In this document: positions 22,794-31,930 of the stretch, piece by piece | Layout of the letters: the number at the start of each line of letters is the position of its first letter | Numbering within the stretch: position 1 is the stretch's first letter | NCBI RefSeq assembly: GCF_014841215.1 | Contig: NZ_JACYTR010000001.1 | Location: 1 to 64,000, forward strand | From: Pseudomarimonas arenosa | Lineage (GTDB): Bacteria; Pseudomonadota; Gammaproteobacteria; Xanthomonadales; Xanthomonadaceae | Reading direction: 5' to 3' | DNA length: 64,000 nucleotides | Position numbers and translations under genes: made by a program | Notes under the pieces: generated by a model | Database searches by the model: none | Told to the model about the DNA's origin: nothing | The model's input: only the letters and a program-made list of their open reading frames with translations

Positions 22794-25415
22794 ATGCGCC
22801 CCACGCCCGCCTCCCTCCCCCGGTCCTTCTCGGCCCTCGCTCGTCGCACCCTGACCGTGGCCATCGTGGCCGCCTTCTCCCCCACCGCCTTCGCCCAAGT
22901 CGCCATCGGCACGAACGCGAACGCCACCTGCACGGGGGGCAACTGCACGGCCATCGGCGACGACTCTCGCGCCACTGGCGCGAACAGCACGGCCACCGGC
23001 GACCTGTCGCAGGCAACAGGCGCTTCGTCCACCGCCACCGGTCAGGATGCCCAAGCCACGCAACTCGGCGCCACGGCGACCGGTCAGGGCACGCGGGCGA
23101 CCGGCACGCAATCCACCGCCAGCGGCTGGTCGGCCGACGCGACGGGCACCAACAGCACCGCGAACGGCTTTGATGCCCAAGCCCGTTCGTCGAACTCGTC
23201 GTCGTTCGGTGCGCAGGCCAACGTCAACGCGGCCGCCACCAACGGCACCGCGCTCGGCGCCAACAGCAACGTCCAATCCTCCGCCACCAACGCGGTGGCG
23301 CTGGGGCAAGGGTCGATCGCGAATGAAGCGAACACGGTCTCGGTCGGCACCAGCACCACCACCCGTCGCATCACGAATCTTTCCGCGGGCGTGAACGCCA
23401 ACGACGCGGTGACCGTGCAGCAGTTGAGCCAGGCGATTGCTGGGGTGTCGGGCGGTGGTGGCGGCGTCGATCAGGCCGCGGTGGATACCGCGCGGGATCA
23501 AGCGGTCGCCACAGCACAAAGTTACACCGACAGCGCGGTGAGCGCGGCCACGTCCGCGGCCAGCAACGCGCAATCGGTGGCGGTGGATGCGGCGAACACG
23601 GCCAACGCCGCCAACACGGCGGCCAATATCGCCAGCACCGTCGCCAACAACGCCAGCAGCAACGCAACCAATGCCCTGAACGCGGCCAACGCCGCGCTGT
23701 CGGTCGCCACGACCGCCGAAACCAACGCGGTGACCGCGGCGCAGAGTTACACCGACGGGGCAATCGCCTCCGTCAACACGACGGCGCAAAACGCGGACGC
23801 CGCGGCGCAGGCCGCGGGACAGCAGGCCAACGCGGCGTTGAGTGCGGCCAGTCAAGCGGAAGCCACCGCGAACGCGGCCTTGAATGCGGCCACGACCGCC
23901 GAAACCAACGCGGTGACCGCGGCGCAGAGTTACACCGACGGGGCAATCGCCTCCGTCAACACGACGGCGCAAAACGCGGATGCCGCGGCGCAGGCCGCGG
24001 GCCAGCAAGCCAACGCGGCGTTAAGTGCGGCCAGTCAAGCGGAAGCCACCGCGAACGCGGCCTTGAATGCAGCCACTACGGCCGAAGTCAACGCGGTGAC
24101 CGCGGCGCAGAGTTACACCGACGGGGCAATCGCGTCCGTCAACACGGCGGCGCAAAACGCCGAAATCGCGGCGCAGGCCGCGGGCCAGCAAGCCAACGCG
24201 GCATTGAGTGCCGCGAACCAAGCGGAAGCCACGGCGCAGGCCGCGCTGACCGCGGCCAACCAGGCCGAGACCAACGCCATCGCCGCGGCGCAAAGTTACA
24301 CCGACGGTGCCGTGGCGGCGGTGACGGCCACGGCGCAGGAAGCGCTCGCGGTCGCTCAAAGCGCCGAAGCCAACGCCGCCGCGTACACCGACACCCGCGT
24401 GAGCGCGGTGCAGGCCGAGGTGGACACGGTGCGCCAGGCCGCGGTGGCGGCCCAAGCCGACGCCTCCCAGGCGTTGTCGGTGGCGCAACGGACCGAAGCG
24501 GGTCTGGCCTCGGTCATCATCGGTCAAGAACAGCAGGAGATCCGGATCGCGCAGCTGGAATCCACGGCCACGAATCATCAACGCCGGCTCGACGGTCATG
24601 ACCAACGTTTGACCACGCTCACGCACGAAGTGGCCGCGGTGGAACACCGAGCGGTGACGCGCGCCAACGCTTATACCGACCAGGCGGTTCAGGCCGGGGT
24701 GCAGCAGGCGGTGAGCCAGGCGAACGCCTACACCGACCAGGCGGTGCAACAAGGGGTTCAGCAAGCGGTGTCGGAAGCGAACGCGCACACCGACCGCACC
24801 GCCGCGCAACTGCGGTCCGAGATGGAAGCCGGCGACGCCGCGACTCTGGCCGCGGCCAACACGCACACCGACCAACAGGTGAACCAGGTCCGGCAAGAGA
24901 TGGCCGATGGTGATGCGGCGACCTTGGCTGCCGCCAATGAACATGCCAACCAGGCCGCCGCCGAGGCCGAAGAGCGCGCGATGGACTACACCGATGAATC
25001 GGTGCAGCAGAGCGAGCGCCGGACCTTGACCACTATCGAGCGCCGGTCGGCCGAAGCCGAAGCGCGGGCGATGGACTACGCCGACGCGGTGCGCTCGGCC
25101 TCGTTCGATTACACCGACCAACTGCGCGCCGATATGAATGCGCAGTTCGAGCGGATTGACCGCTCATTTGCGGATCTGAATACCCGGCTCGACCGCCAGG
25201 GCGCCATGGCCGCCGCCAGCGCGCAGATGGCGGCCACCATGGCTTCCTCGGGCAAAGACAACCGTTGGGGGCTCGGCGTCGGCAATCAGAACGGCAAGAT
25301 GGCGTTCGCGCTCGGGATTCAGAAAAAAGTCGGCGACAACACGACGGTGACCTTCGGCGTCAGCAAGTCGGGCAAAGACACCCAAGTCGGCGTCGGCCTG
25401 GGCGGGGGGTGGTGA
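22794..25415 (+). CDS. trimeric autotransporter adhesin (YadA-like)
   Basis: The product has 873 residues. A signal peptide is cleaved near AFA-Q35. The head (35-175) is built of degenerate A-G--S-A-G units. The neck (about 180-213) has NTVSVG...RRITNLSAGVNANDAVTVQQL. The long Ala-rich coiled-coil stalk includes 61-residue tandem repeats (about 316-503) and NAYTDQAVQ-type repeats. A C-terminal YadA anchor domain (last about 70 residues, WGLGVGNQNGKMAFALGIQKK) trimerises into an outer-membrane barrel. AGGA precedes ATG 22794. Carriage under an element-type promoter suggests it serves the element, for instance in cell contact or biofilm. Confidence 0.92.
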   Translation: MRPTPASLPRSFSALARRTLTVAIVAAFSPTAFAQVAIGTNANATCTGGNCTAIGDDSRATGANSTATGDLSQATGASSTATGQDAQATQLGATATGQGTRATGTQSTASGWSADATGTNSTANGFDAQARSSNSSSFGAQANVNAAATNGTALGANSNVQSSATNAVALGQGSIANEANTVSVGTSTTTRRITNLSAGVNANDAVTVQQLSQAIAGVSGGGGGVDQAAVDTARDQAVATAQSYTDSAVSAATSAASNAQSVAVDAANTANAANTAANIASTVANNASSNATNALNAANAALSVATTAETNAVTAAQSYTDGAIASVNTTAQNADAAAQAAGQQANAALSAASQAEATANAALNAATTAETNAVTAAQSYTDGAIASVNTTAQNADAAAQAAGQQANAALSAASQAEATANAALNAATTAEVNAVTAAQSYTDGAIASVNTAAQNAEIAAQAAGQQANAALSAANQAEATAQAALTAANQAETNAIAAAQSYTDGAVAAVTATAQEALAVAQSAEANAAAYTDTRVSAVQAEVDTVRQAAVAAQADASQALSVAQRTEAGLASVIIGQEQQEIRIAQLESTATNHQRRLDGHDQRLTTLTHEVAAVEHRAVTRANAYTDQAVQAGVQQAVSQANAYTDQAVQQGVQQAVSEANAHTDRTAAQLRSEMEAGDAATLAAANTHTDQQVNQVRQEMADGDAATLAAANEHANQAAAEAEERAMDYTDESVQQSERRTLTTIERRSAEAEARAMDYADAVRSASFDYTDQLRADMNAQFERIDRSFADLNTRLDRQGAMAAASAQMAATMASSGKDNRWGLGVGNQNGKMAFALGIQKKVGDNTTVTFGVSKSGKDTQVGVGLGGGW
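23741..24330 (+). repeat. 183-bp tandem repeats in adhesin stalk
   Basis: Units starting GCAGAGTTACACCGACGG (or GCAAAGTTACACCGACGG) begin at 23741, 23924, 24107 and 24290, exactly 183 bp (61 codons) apart. The first three are almost identical, a likely site of length variation by recombination. Confidence 0.9.
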
Positions 25416-25478
25416 GAGCGAGGATGTGGGCTTCGACGCCGACCCCTCGCGTGTCGGCGGACTCGGCTCAAGGGTGTT

Positions 25479-26333
25479 CTATCCGCAGCACCGACGCCGA
25501 ATCTCGTTGGCCATCTGCAACGCACGCGCACGTTGCTCAGGGGTCAACTGGGCCTCCAGACCGTCAACGTGATTGTGGAAGGTGGCGCCAACCAATCCGG
25601 ATTGCTGTGCGGCCCACGCATAGGCGTACGCATAAACCGGATCGCGCCCAACGAGAACGCCGCCGTCGTACTGATTGGACAGTGACACCATCGCGTCCAC
25701 GCTGCCGCGCATCGCAGCGCGGTTGAGGAAACCGATGGCGTCGTCGCGGTAGCGTTGGAACTCCGGGATGTGACTTGCCAGGTATTGGGCGTCCTCAAAG
25801 GGCACGCTCGCCACAGGAAGGAAGTCGATCTGGGCCTCAATCACTCCACCATGGGCGGCCAGGCGCAGCAGTTCCACAATCCCCTCGAACTCCGCGTCTC
25901 CGAGACCATCGCATTCAAGCCCTGGATGGGGTTCGATGTAAGCGCGTTCTTCGGTGGCCGGGAACTGCGTACGCGTCCGGCATGCACTCAACACTCGGGT
26001 CAATTCGTATGCCGCCGCGGCGTCGCCGGCTTTGGCGTTGCCAATCAAGTCGTCGTAGATCTTCCGCGCATTTCCCGAAAGTTGTGGTTCCGGATTGCGC
26101 CGGAACGCGAATGACTTTGTGCGGGGCTCATGCTGCTCGTCTGCAACCTCTTCGTTGTTTCGACCCTCTGTTGTGCCCGTCGACACTTCCTCGACCGCCG
26201 TTTCACCGAGGCCGGACTGTGCGGCGCCGCGCTCCGGGGACGGTTTCGACTCCACAAGCATGACGGCAACCGCGCCGCCAATGGCGACCAAAAGCAAACC
26301 AAGAGTGATAGATTTTCTCACGGATGAACTCAT
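25479..26333 (-). CDS. Sel1-like secreted or membrane-anchored hypothetical protein
   Basis: The product has 284 residues. An N-terminal hydrophobic helix (about 9-26) could be a signal anchor, followed by an acidic, disordered linker. The C-terminal part has helical pairs such as AAAYELTRVLSACR and AMRGSVDAMVSLSNQYDGG...YAYAWAAQ. These resemble diverged Sel1-type repeats of envelope proteins in this bacterial group. It has no element-type promoter and converges on the adhesin gene. It is probably cargo. Confidence 0.6.
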   Translation of the reverse strand: MSSSVRKSITLGLLLVAIGGAVAVMLVESKPSPERGAAQSGLGETAVEEVSTGTTEGRNNEEVADEQHEPRTKSFAFRRNPEPQLSGNARKIYDDLIGNAKAGDAAAAYELTRVLSACRTRTQFPATEERAYIEPHPGLECDGLGDAEFEGIVELLRLAAHGGVIEAQIDFLPVASVPFEDAQYLASHIPEFQRYRDDAIGFLNRAAMRGSVDAMVSLSNQYDGGVLVGRDPVYAYAYAWAAQQSGLVGATFHNHVDGLEAQLTPEQRARALQMANEIRRRCCG

Positions 26334-26408
26334 CGTCGATTTTGTGCGTTATGTGGTTTGGGTGCCTAAACACCCAAACCCTTACTTACGCTGATTTCCG
26401 AAGAGGAA

Positions 26409-26909
26409 TCAGCATACCTGAGTGGAGCCTGTGCCACCTCCGGCAACGTACTGAGGCCTGAAGCCGGTAAGAATGACCTCGTAGTACGGTACGCCCGCAC
26501 TGACGATTCTCCAAGTTTCAAAGACAGGGACATTGATGATTCCGCCACCGGCGTGGCCACCACCGCAACTTCCTCCCATCGCCACGAAGTTGCTTTGCGT
26601 GTTGAGGTAGTCCCTTCCGCTGTCAGGGAACTCCGGCCCTCGAATCGCCCACGAAAGCAACCCCAACCTATACTCGCGGCAAACTGAGCCGTTACAAACG
26701 ACAACGGTGTACCCAACCGGAATGTTTTGAATAAACTGCGGCACCACCGATCGCAGAAACGTGTTTGTCTCTGGGTCGGGTTCGCCGCCGTCATTTCCGG
26801 ACAGCAGGCAATCGCCGCAGAAGAAGCGATTCCAGTTTTGCGATTGGGAGAACGCAGAACTCGAACCAGCCAGCAACCCCAAGAGTATTAGCGCTTGCAA
26901 TAGACGCAT
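26409..26909 (-). CDS. secreted hypothetical protein
   Basis: The product has 166 residues with a clear signal peptide (hydrophobic 3-15, cleavage near AFSQ). The mature part has about six Cys residues, two in FFCGDC, which suggests disulfides in the periplasm or outside. GAGGAT precedes ATG 26909. Another frame is open across the same region but lacks a ribosome binding site. No known domain is seen. Confidence 0.6.
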   Translation of the reverse strand: MRLLQALILLGLLAGSSSAFSQSQNWNRFFCGDCLLSGNDGGEPDPETNTFLRSVVPQFIQNIPVGYTVVVCNGSVCREYRLGLLSWAIRGPEFPDSGRDYLNTQSNFVAMGGSCGGGHAGGGIINVPVFETWRIVSAGVPYYEVILTGFRPQYVAGGGTGSTQVC

Positions 26910-27266
26910 GAAAGTCGATCCTCAATGTTGTGGTCAGTGAGCGAAACGCAGAGCAGTTTGACGTTTTCGCGGCGACAGATTGAGGGAATCGAAAGTTCCC
27001 TGTCAATGAAATGTGATGCTTCTGCGGCGAACCGTTGTGTTCAGCGCCAATCTCGGTCAAACGCCATGTTGAGACGGGCCATTTGAACGCATTTTGAGTC
27101 AAACAAGTGCGAGGCAAAGCGACCTGTCATTGCGCCGCGCATGAGACGTGTCGAGCGCTGCTCGCTCAACGGTGATCCGCGGTTCAAACGGATGGGCGTC
27201 CGGGCGCCACGACACCGTGCAGGTCATGCGTACGCGCGGGATGCGCTGTCACGCTATGCTGCGCGC
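26910..27266. other. intergenic stretch, nothing identified
   Basis: About 360 bp separate two divergent genes. Frames here are short and without ribosome binding sites. A TATGCT hexamer at 27255-27260 may be the -10 of the small gene at 27267. Confidence 0.4.
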
Positions 27267-27419
27267 ATGGCCCGCCCGACCGACGCCCACCTGCTGGATC
27301 TGCTTCGGCAACTGCAAGCCGCGGCGCGCGGCGGCGACCGAAAAGCGGCGGGCTTCCTGGCCCGGTTTTACCTGCCGCACCTGGTTGAAACGCTGACCGG
27401 TCGGAAGGCGCCGCATTGA
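27267..27419 (+). CDS. 50-residue hypothetical helical protein
   Basis: The short product is largely helical (HLLDLLRQLQAAARGGDRKAAGFLARFYLPHLVETL). No ribosome binding site is seen, but TATGCT lies 6 bp before ATG 27267, compatible with a leaderless transcript. An upstream in-frame start (27141) would add an Arg-rich stretch. Evidence is modest. Confidence 0.35.
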   Translation: MARPTDAHLLDLLRQLQAAARGGDRKAAGFLARFYLPHLVETLTGRKAPH

Positions 27420-27497
27420 GCGGCCGAAACTCCGGTGCCCGGCCCAGCGGGCGATACCGCCCAACCCCGAACTGGCGCGCCTTGCGGTGGCATCTCG

Positions 27498-30251
27498 TCA
27501 ATGCTGGCGTTCGGCATTGCGCCGGATCTGCTTTTTATGCGTGCATCGCGGATAGTTGGAACACCCCCAAAACGGACCATAACGCCCTCGGCGCAACACC
27601 ATGGTTCCGTTGCAGCCTGATTGGCCACATGGGTCGGCCTGAGCCGCCGGTTCTCCGTCGAGTCCGACCAGCACAAGACCGTCCTTTTTCTGCATCTCAA
27701 CGATGAAAGGCGAAACCTTGTGCTGCTCCGTGATGAGAAACACCGACCGTCGTGCCCGGGTGAGCGCGACGTAGAACAACCGTCGTTCTTCGGCATGTTC
27801 GAAGTCGTCGCCGGCCGGTCGCACCAAGGACAGCACGGGGTCGTCTTCGATGGTCGAGGGGAAGGCGTAATACCCATTCACCATACGCGGTAACAAGACG
27901 TAGTCGGCTTCGAGCCCCTTGGAGCCGTGCACGGTCATGACCCGAACCCGCAGCCGGCCCCACGACCGAAGGTCATCCGGAAAGTAGGCGTTATCGCGCT
28001 TGTATCGTCCGAGCAGCAGCACCTCCACCTGCCCCGACGTGCCAGCGGGGATGGCACCAGTGCCGACGCTCTCGTTCAAAGCATCGAGTTTGGCGCGGAT
28101 CGCCGATCGGATCCGGTCTTCATGCGGCACCACGACCGCCTCAAGCACCGGGCCGACCGCGGGCGTATCCGACTTCACGTGCTTGCGAAGTTGTTCGGGA
28201 TTGCGTTGCACGAATCCACCGGATAAGTCGCAGAGCGCCTGCGGGCAGCGAAACGTGCGCTCCAGCCGCAGTGTCTCGGCCTTGCCAAACCAATGCTCAA
28301 ATCGGGTCATCACCGACAGGTCGGCACCGGCAAACCGATTGATGCTTTGCCAGTCGTCGCCGACCGCGAACAAATGCGTGTCCGGGTGGGAGGCCAAGGC
28401 CTTGGACAAGCGCGCCCGAGCCTGCGAGGCATCTTGGAACTCGTCCACCATCACGAGACGAAACGGCGATGTCCAGTGCCCTTGCTCAATGTGGTCGGCG
28501 GCGAGACCCAGCATGTCTTCGAAGTCAATGACGTCCTCTTCTCGAAGCCGCCGCTCCCATTCCGCGCGAATCGCCGAGAACAGCGTCAGAAAGGCAAGGT
28601 GACGGTACCGAAAGCGGTCGTGCGGCTCGTTCTGCAGCCGGACGTGCAGGTCGGCGTCCGACAGTCGATTGCTTTTCGCGTGAACGAGGAACGTGCGAAA
28701 CGTACGGGCCATTTCTTCGTTCTGAATCACTTTTCGACCGGGAACCGGACGATCCGGATTCGGGTCCAACACCAAGCCGCGCTGCGTCAACTCGCGCGTT
28801 AAGTGGACAAACGCTTGTCCCGACCAAAGCATGGCCATGGTCGTTTCAATGAGTGTTGTCCCCTTCTCGGAATGCAGCTGCTTTTTCCAGCGCATATCCT
28901 CTGCGTACCCGTAGAACTTGGGCGGTGCTTTCCCTTGGCTGTCGAGCGCCCAATGCTCTAGATACGTATCGATGTCGCGCAGATAAAAGTCCGGTTTGTA
29001 CTGCCGATGGGCAGCATCGGCGGTGGCGTATTTGTAGTCGGGCTCGTACTCGTAGGACACACCGTTGTAGAACAGCCAGTCGGCGATCAAACGCTCGCCT
29101 TGACTCCTAACCACGTCGCCACCTAGCGTCCGAAACCCTGTCTTGCCATTGTCCCAATCCTCCGGTGCCTCCTCTTCTTCGCCGAATGACGGCAGGTCTC
29201 GTCCAAGCACCACGCGAAAAAGGTCCCACTGCGAGCGGAACGTGGGATCGCGATCTTTGAGGTCGTCCACGATTTCCAGCAAGCGGCACGTGTCCCCGCC
29301 GTGGTCGAGCCACGGCGCCAGCGAGGGCTTGCGGCCGGTCGCCTCTCCGATGACCGAGAGACCGAACGCATGAAACGTGCGGGCCTCGACGCGGTGCGCA
29401 GGGAGGCCCAACGGCTCCAGCCGTTGACGAATGCGCTGCCCCAGTTCTTTTGCGGCGTCCTTGTTGAAGGCGAGCACCAGAATGCATTCCGGCGCCACGA
29501 GGCCACGGTGCACGGCGTAGCCGGCTTTCGCCACCATCGTTGAGGTCTTGCCCGACCCCGCCGCGGCCACCACCAGCACCCGATCGTCGAAGCACACCAC
29601 GGCACGCGCCTGCTCATCCGTGAGCGGCGATTTTTCGACGCGCTGGAAAAAGTCGGCGCATTGAGTCAACTCCGACGCCATCAGCCGCTCGTTGGCCTCG
29701 GCCACCACACGGGTCAAGTCGCATCGCCACCAGTCCGCCGCCTGCTGCGCCTCGGCGCCCAGCGAGGCCAAGTAATCCTGCACGAGAGGAAACCCGAGCA
29801 TCAGCGGTTCGTCGGGACGCTCCGACAGCCAGCGCGTCAAACAGCCATGCGTAAGCCAACGGGATGCGCCAAGGCGACGCCGCATCTCACCATGGGTGCG
29901 CCGGAACCAGTCCAGCACGCGCGGGAACCGTTCCGCGAAGGCCGCCAGGGCCCGGCTGGACTCTTCCCGTTCTGCGTGGACGCGCTCGACGGCGCGCCCC
30001 CAGGCGCGTTCGAGGGCCGCGGCCTGCCGATTGGGAATCCCGTCAACCTCAATCGTGGTCCCGTTGTGGGTGATGCGCACCCGAGCCCACAAAACACCCA
30101 GCTCCACCTCCAGGCGCTCGCCGGTCGCCAGTTTGATGGCGGACGGCCATGCATCCACGACCATCGAACCGGAATCGATGGTGATGCGCCGCCGCGGGCT
30201 GCCGGTGAAGATTCGGCCCCAGAATGTGGGCTCCCATACAAGTGCGCTCAT
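27498..30251 (-). CDS. UvrD-like SF1 helicase with inserted PD-(D/E)XK nuclease and C4 zinc finger
   Basis: The product has 917 residues. A unique N-terminal domain (1-200) precedes motif Q/Walker A (AAAGSGKTS, 229-237). An insertion at about 380-500 carries nuclease residues Glu386 (GERLIADWL), Asp421 (KPDFYL), Glu432 (YLEHW) and Lys456/457. Helicase motifs II (VDEFQDASQ), III (DWQSINRFAGAD), IV (ERTFRCP), V (TVHGSKGLEADYV) and VI (RLFYVALTRAR) follow. The end has a topoisomerase-type C4 zinc finger. This layout resembles helicase IV-like enzymes fused to a nuclease; roles in DNA repair or phage defence are both plausible. It sits alone in the cargo-like block. Confidence 0.88.
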   Translation of the reverse strand: MSALVWEPTFWGRIFTGSPRRRITIDSGSMVVDAWPSAIKLATGERLEVELGVLWARVRITHNGTTIEVDGIPNRQAAALERAWGRAVERVHAEREESSRALAAFAERFPRVLDWFRRTHGEMRRRLGASRWLTHGCLTRWLSERPDEPLMLGFPLVQDYLASLGAEAQQAADWWRCDLTRVVAEANERLMASELTQCADFFQRVEKSPLTDEQARAVVCFDDRVLVVAAAGSGKTSTMVAKAGYAVHRGLVAPECILVLAFNKDAAKELGQRIRQRLEPLGLPAHRVEARTFHAFGLSVIGEATGRKPSLAPWLDHGGDTCRLLEIVDDLKDRDPTFRSQWDLFRVVLGRDLPSFGEEEEAPEDWDNGKTGFRTLGGDVVRSQGERLIADWLFYNGVSYEYEPDYKYATADAAHRQYKPDFYLRDIDTYLEHWALDSQGKAPPKFYGYAEDMRWKKQLHSEKGTTLIETTMAMLWSGQAFVHLTRELTQRGLVLDPNPDRPVPGRKVIQNEEMARTFRTFLVHAKSNRLSDADLHVRLQNEPHDRFRYRHLAFLTLFSAIRAEWERRLREEDVIDFEDMLGLAADHIEQGHWTSPFRLVMVDEFQDASQARARLSKALASHPDTHLFAVGDDWQSINRFAGADLSVMTRFEHWFGKAETLRLERTFRCPQALCDLSGGFVQRNPEQLRKHVKSDTPAVGPVLEAVVVPHEDRIRSAIRAKLDALNESVGTGAIPAGTSGQVEVLLLGRYKRDNAYFPDDLRSWGRLRVRVMTVHGSKGLEADYVLLPRMVNGYYAFPSTIEDDPVLSLVRPAGDDFEHAEERRLFYVALTRARRSVFLITEQHKVSPFIVEMQKKDGLVLVGLDGEPAAQADPCGQSGCNGTMVLRRGRYGPFWGCSNYPRCTHKKQIRRNAERQH

Positions 30252-30489
30252 CTAACTGGCGACTTCCCTTTCGTCCATGGCGCCATCAGAGTGCTCCGAC
30301 TTCGAGATCCAGTCCATCGCTCGCAGAACCCACCGACAACCCGCCCCCTTTGAAGTCAAGCGCTCGTTGCGCGTCCGAGAAACTTGTCCGCGGAACAGCC
30401 CGCCTAGCGATGTTGGCGATGCGCCGTCGCAGGACCTGAGACGGAATCAGGCTAACGTTCGGTTCCACCCCCTTTTGCCGAAGGCCCGC

Positions 30490-31230
30490 ATGCCCCGTCA
30501 TCCCACGCATCCCACGTCCATGCCTTGGCTCGACCGCTCAAAAGGCAAACTGGATTACCTGCTCGCCTCGGCGCCGCTCGCTTCGCTGATCTTTGTGGTT
30601 GTCGCCTACTTCCACACGGTGCACCCGCATTTCACGAAGCAAGAAGAACTGTCCCGCGCCCAAGAACGGATTGCCAGCCTGGAACGCACCGTTGCGGAGC
30701 GTGAGCAGGCCGTGGCCTCGCTGACGCGCGATGTGTCGGAGGCGACCGCGCGCCTGACCTCTGCCCAACTCCAATCGCACTATCTTGCCGAGCGACTGCG
30801 GGATGCTCTCCCCGATGGCACGCTGGACGAAATCCAGCGCGCCGCGATGGGTCGCTTCTACTCCGCGGACGCCGCGGTGGCCGCTTACGTGGAACTCGAA
30901 ATCCAACCCGCGTTAGAAGATGTGGAAGGGTTCGACGACGCTTCGGTCCAACGCCAGGTGATTGAGTCAAAGGGCGCCTCGCATCGACGATACCTGTACC
31001 TCACGCACCTACTCTTCTGCGGAAGCGGAGGATGCACGGGGCCGCTGTTTGAAGAAGAGTTCGGATCTTATTGTTTTGTGGCGTGGGCTCATTCCCGAAC
31101 ATTGGAAGCCCTGGTCGAACACGCGGACCTGCCCTGTTCCGACCTTTCCGACGGCCGCTGGCTGGACGACATGGCGGAGTCGGACGCACGAGGAACCCGC
31201 GCCGCAGTTGAACAAGCGATAAGCGAGTGA
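30490..31230 (+). CDS. single-span membrane protein with coiled coil
   Basis: The product has 246 residues from ATG 30490 (ATG 30520 is an alternative). One transmembrane helix at about 25-43 (YLLASAPLASLIFVVVAYFH) is followed by a coiled coil of about 45 residues and a C-terminal alpha-rich domain with four Cys. No family is recognised. It is divergent from the helicase gene, 238 bp away. Confidence 0.55.
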   Translation: MPRHPTHPTSMPWLDRSKGKLDYLLASAPLASLIFVVVAYFHTVHPHFTKQEELSRAQERIASLERTVAEREQAVASLTRDVSEATARLTSAQLQSHYLAERLRDALPDGTLDEIQRAAMGRFYSADAAVAAYVELEIQPALEDVEGFDDASVQRQVIESKGASHRRYLYLTHLLFCGSGGCTGPLFEEEFGSYCFVAWAHSRTLEALVEHADLPCSDLSDGRWLDDMAESDARGTRAAVEQAISE

Positions 31231-31512
31231 ACTATTTACCTCGTGTAGGACTTTTCCTACACGAAATGCCGCATTTCTCCGATGGTGCGCCCGCTTTGGC
31301 GTGGGCATGCTTGGTCGGTGTTGAGTGGCCCTGGGACTGGTTCGCGCCGCGAGCCTGCTGATCATGAACGCGCTGTGAAATCCGCAACGCAACACCTTGT
31401 GAAGATTTTATCAAGAGCAGAGACTACGGCCATTTCAACGAGGAACGCGAACAGGACCAAGAATCGGGCTGGCGGCCCTAACTGATCAACCTTCACATGC
31501 GGAAGCAAAGAT

Positions 31513-31926
31513 ATGAGACTTCTTGGATTTGCAGCGCTATGCGTATCGCTGGTGGTGCCGGCGCTTTCGCACGGCGCGTCGGATGACGGAGAGCAACACT
31601 TCGCAGAAATGCTTTCCCTGACGAAAGCCCCAAAAACCGCGGGATCAATGGAACCCAAATACGGTGACTGTGAGAACCATGACGAAGACAAACTACTGGA
31701 GCACGTCGAAGGAACGGTAAGCCAGTACATCTACAACGACTTCTACGAGTGGGCGTTTATTGAAGTTGATGGTCAGGTTTGTGTGCTGATGATCGAGCCG
31801 ATTACTCGACTTCTCGACGCAAACGAGGTCAGGCTTCTCGGCGCCGCCTCGAAACAAGAGTTTCCGATTCCAAAGAGTTATCAGCAACCGGTGATTCTTG
31901 AACGTCCGCCCCCCGACGAAGTCTAG
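31513..31926 (+). CDS. periplasmic hypothetical protein
   Basis: The product has 137 residues with a signal peptide (cleavage near SHGA-S). The small mature domain contains two Cys (GDCENHDED and GQVCVLMIEP) and a strand-rich centre; it may be OB-fold-like (EGTVSQYIYNDFYEWAFIEVDG). GGAAG precedes ATG 31513. It ends 4 bp before the convergent stop of 31931-32968. Confidence 0.55.
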   Translation: MRLLGFAALCVSLVVPALSHGASDDGEQHFAEMLSLTKAPKTAGSMEPKYGDCENHDEDKLLEHVEGTVSQYIYNDFYEWAFIEVDGQVCVLMIEPITRLLDANEVRLLGAASKQEFPIPKSYQQPVILERPPPDEV

Positions 31927-31930
31927 GGAT

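Noticed and set aside
23741-24330. CRISPR or transposon repeats
   Set aside because: The period of 183 bp is a multiple of three within one reading frame; it is a protein repeat of the adhesin stalk.
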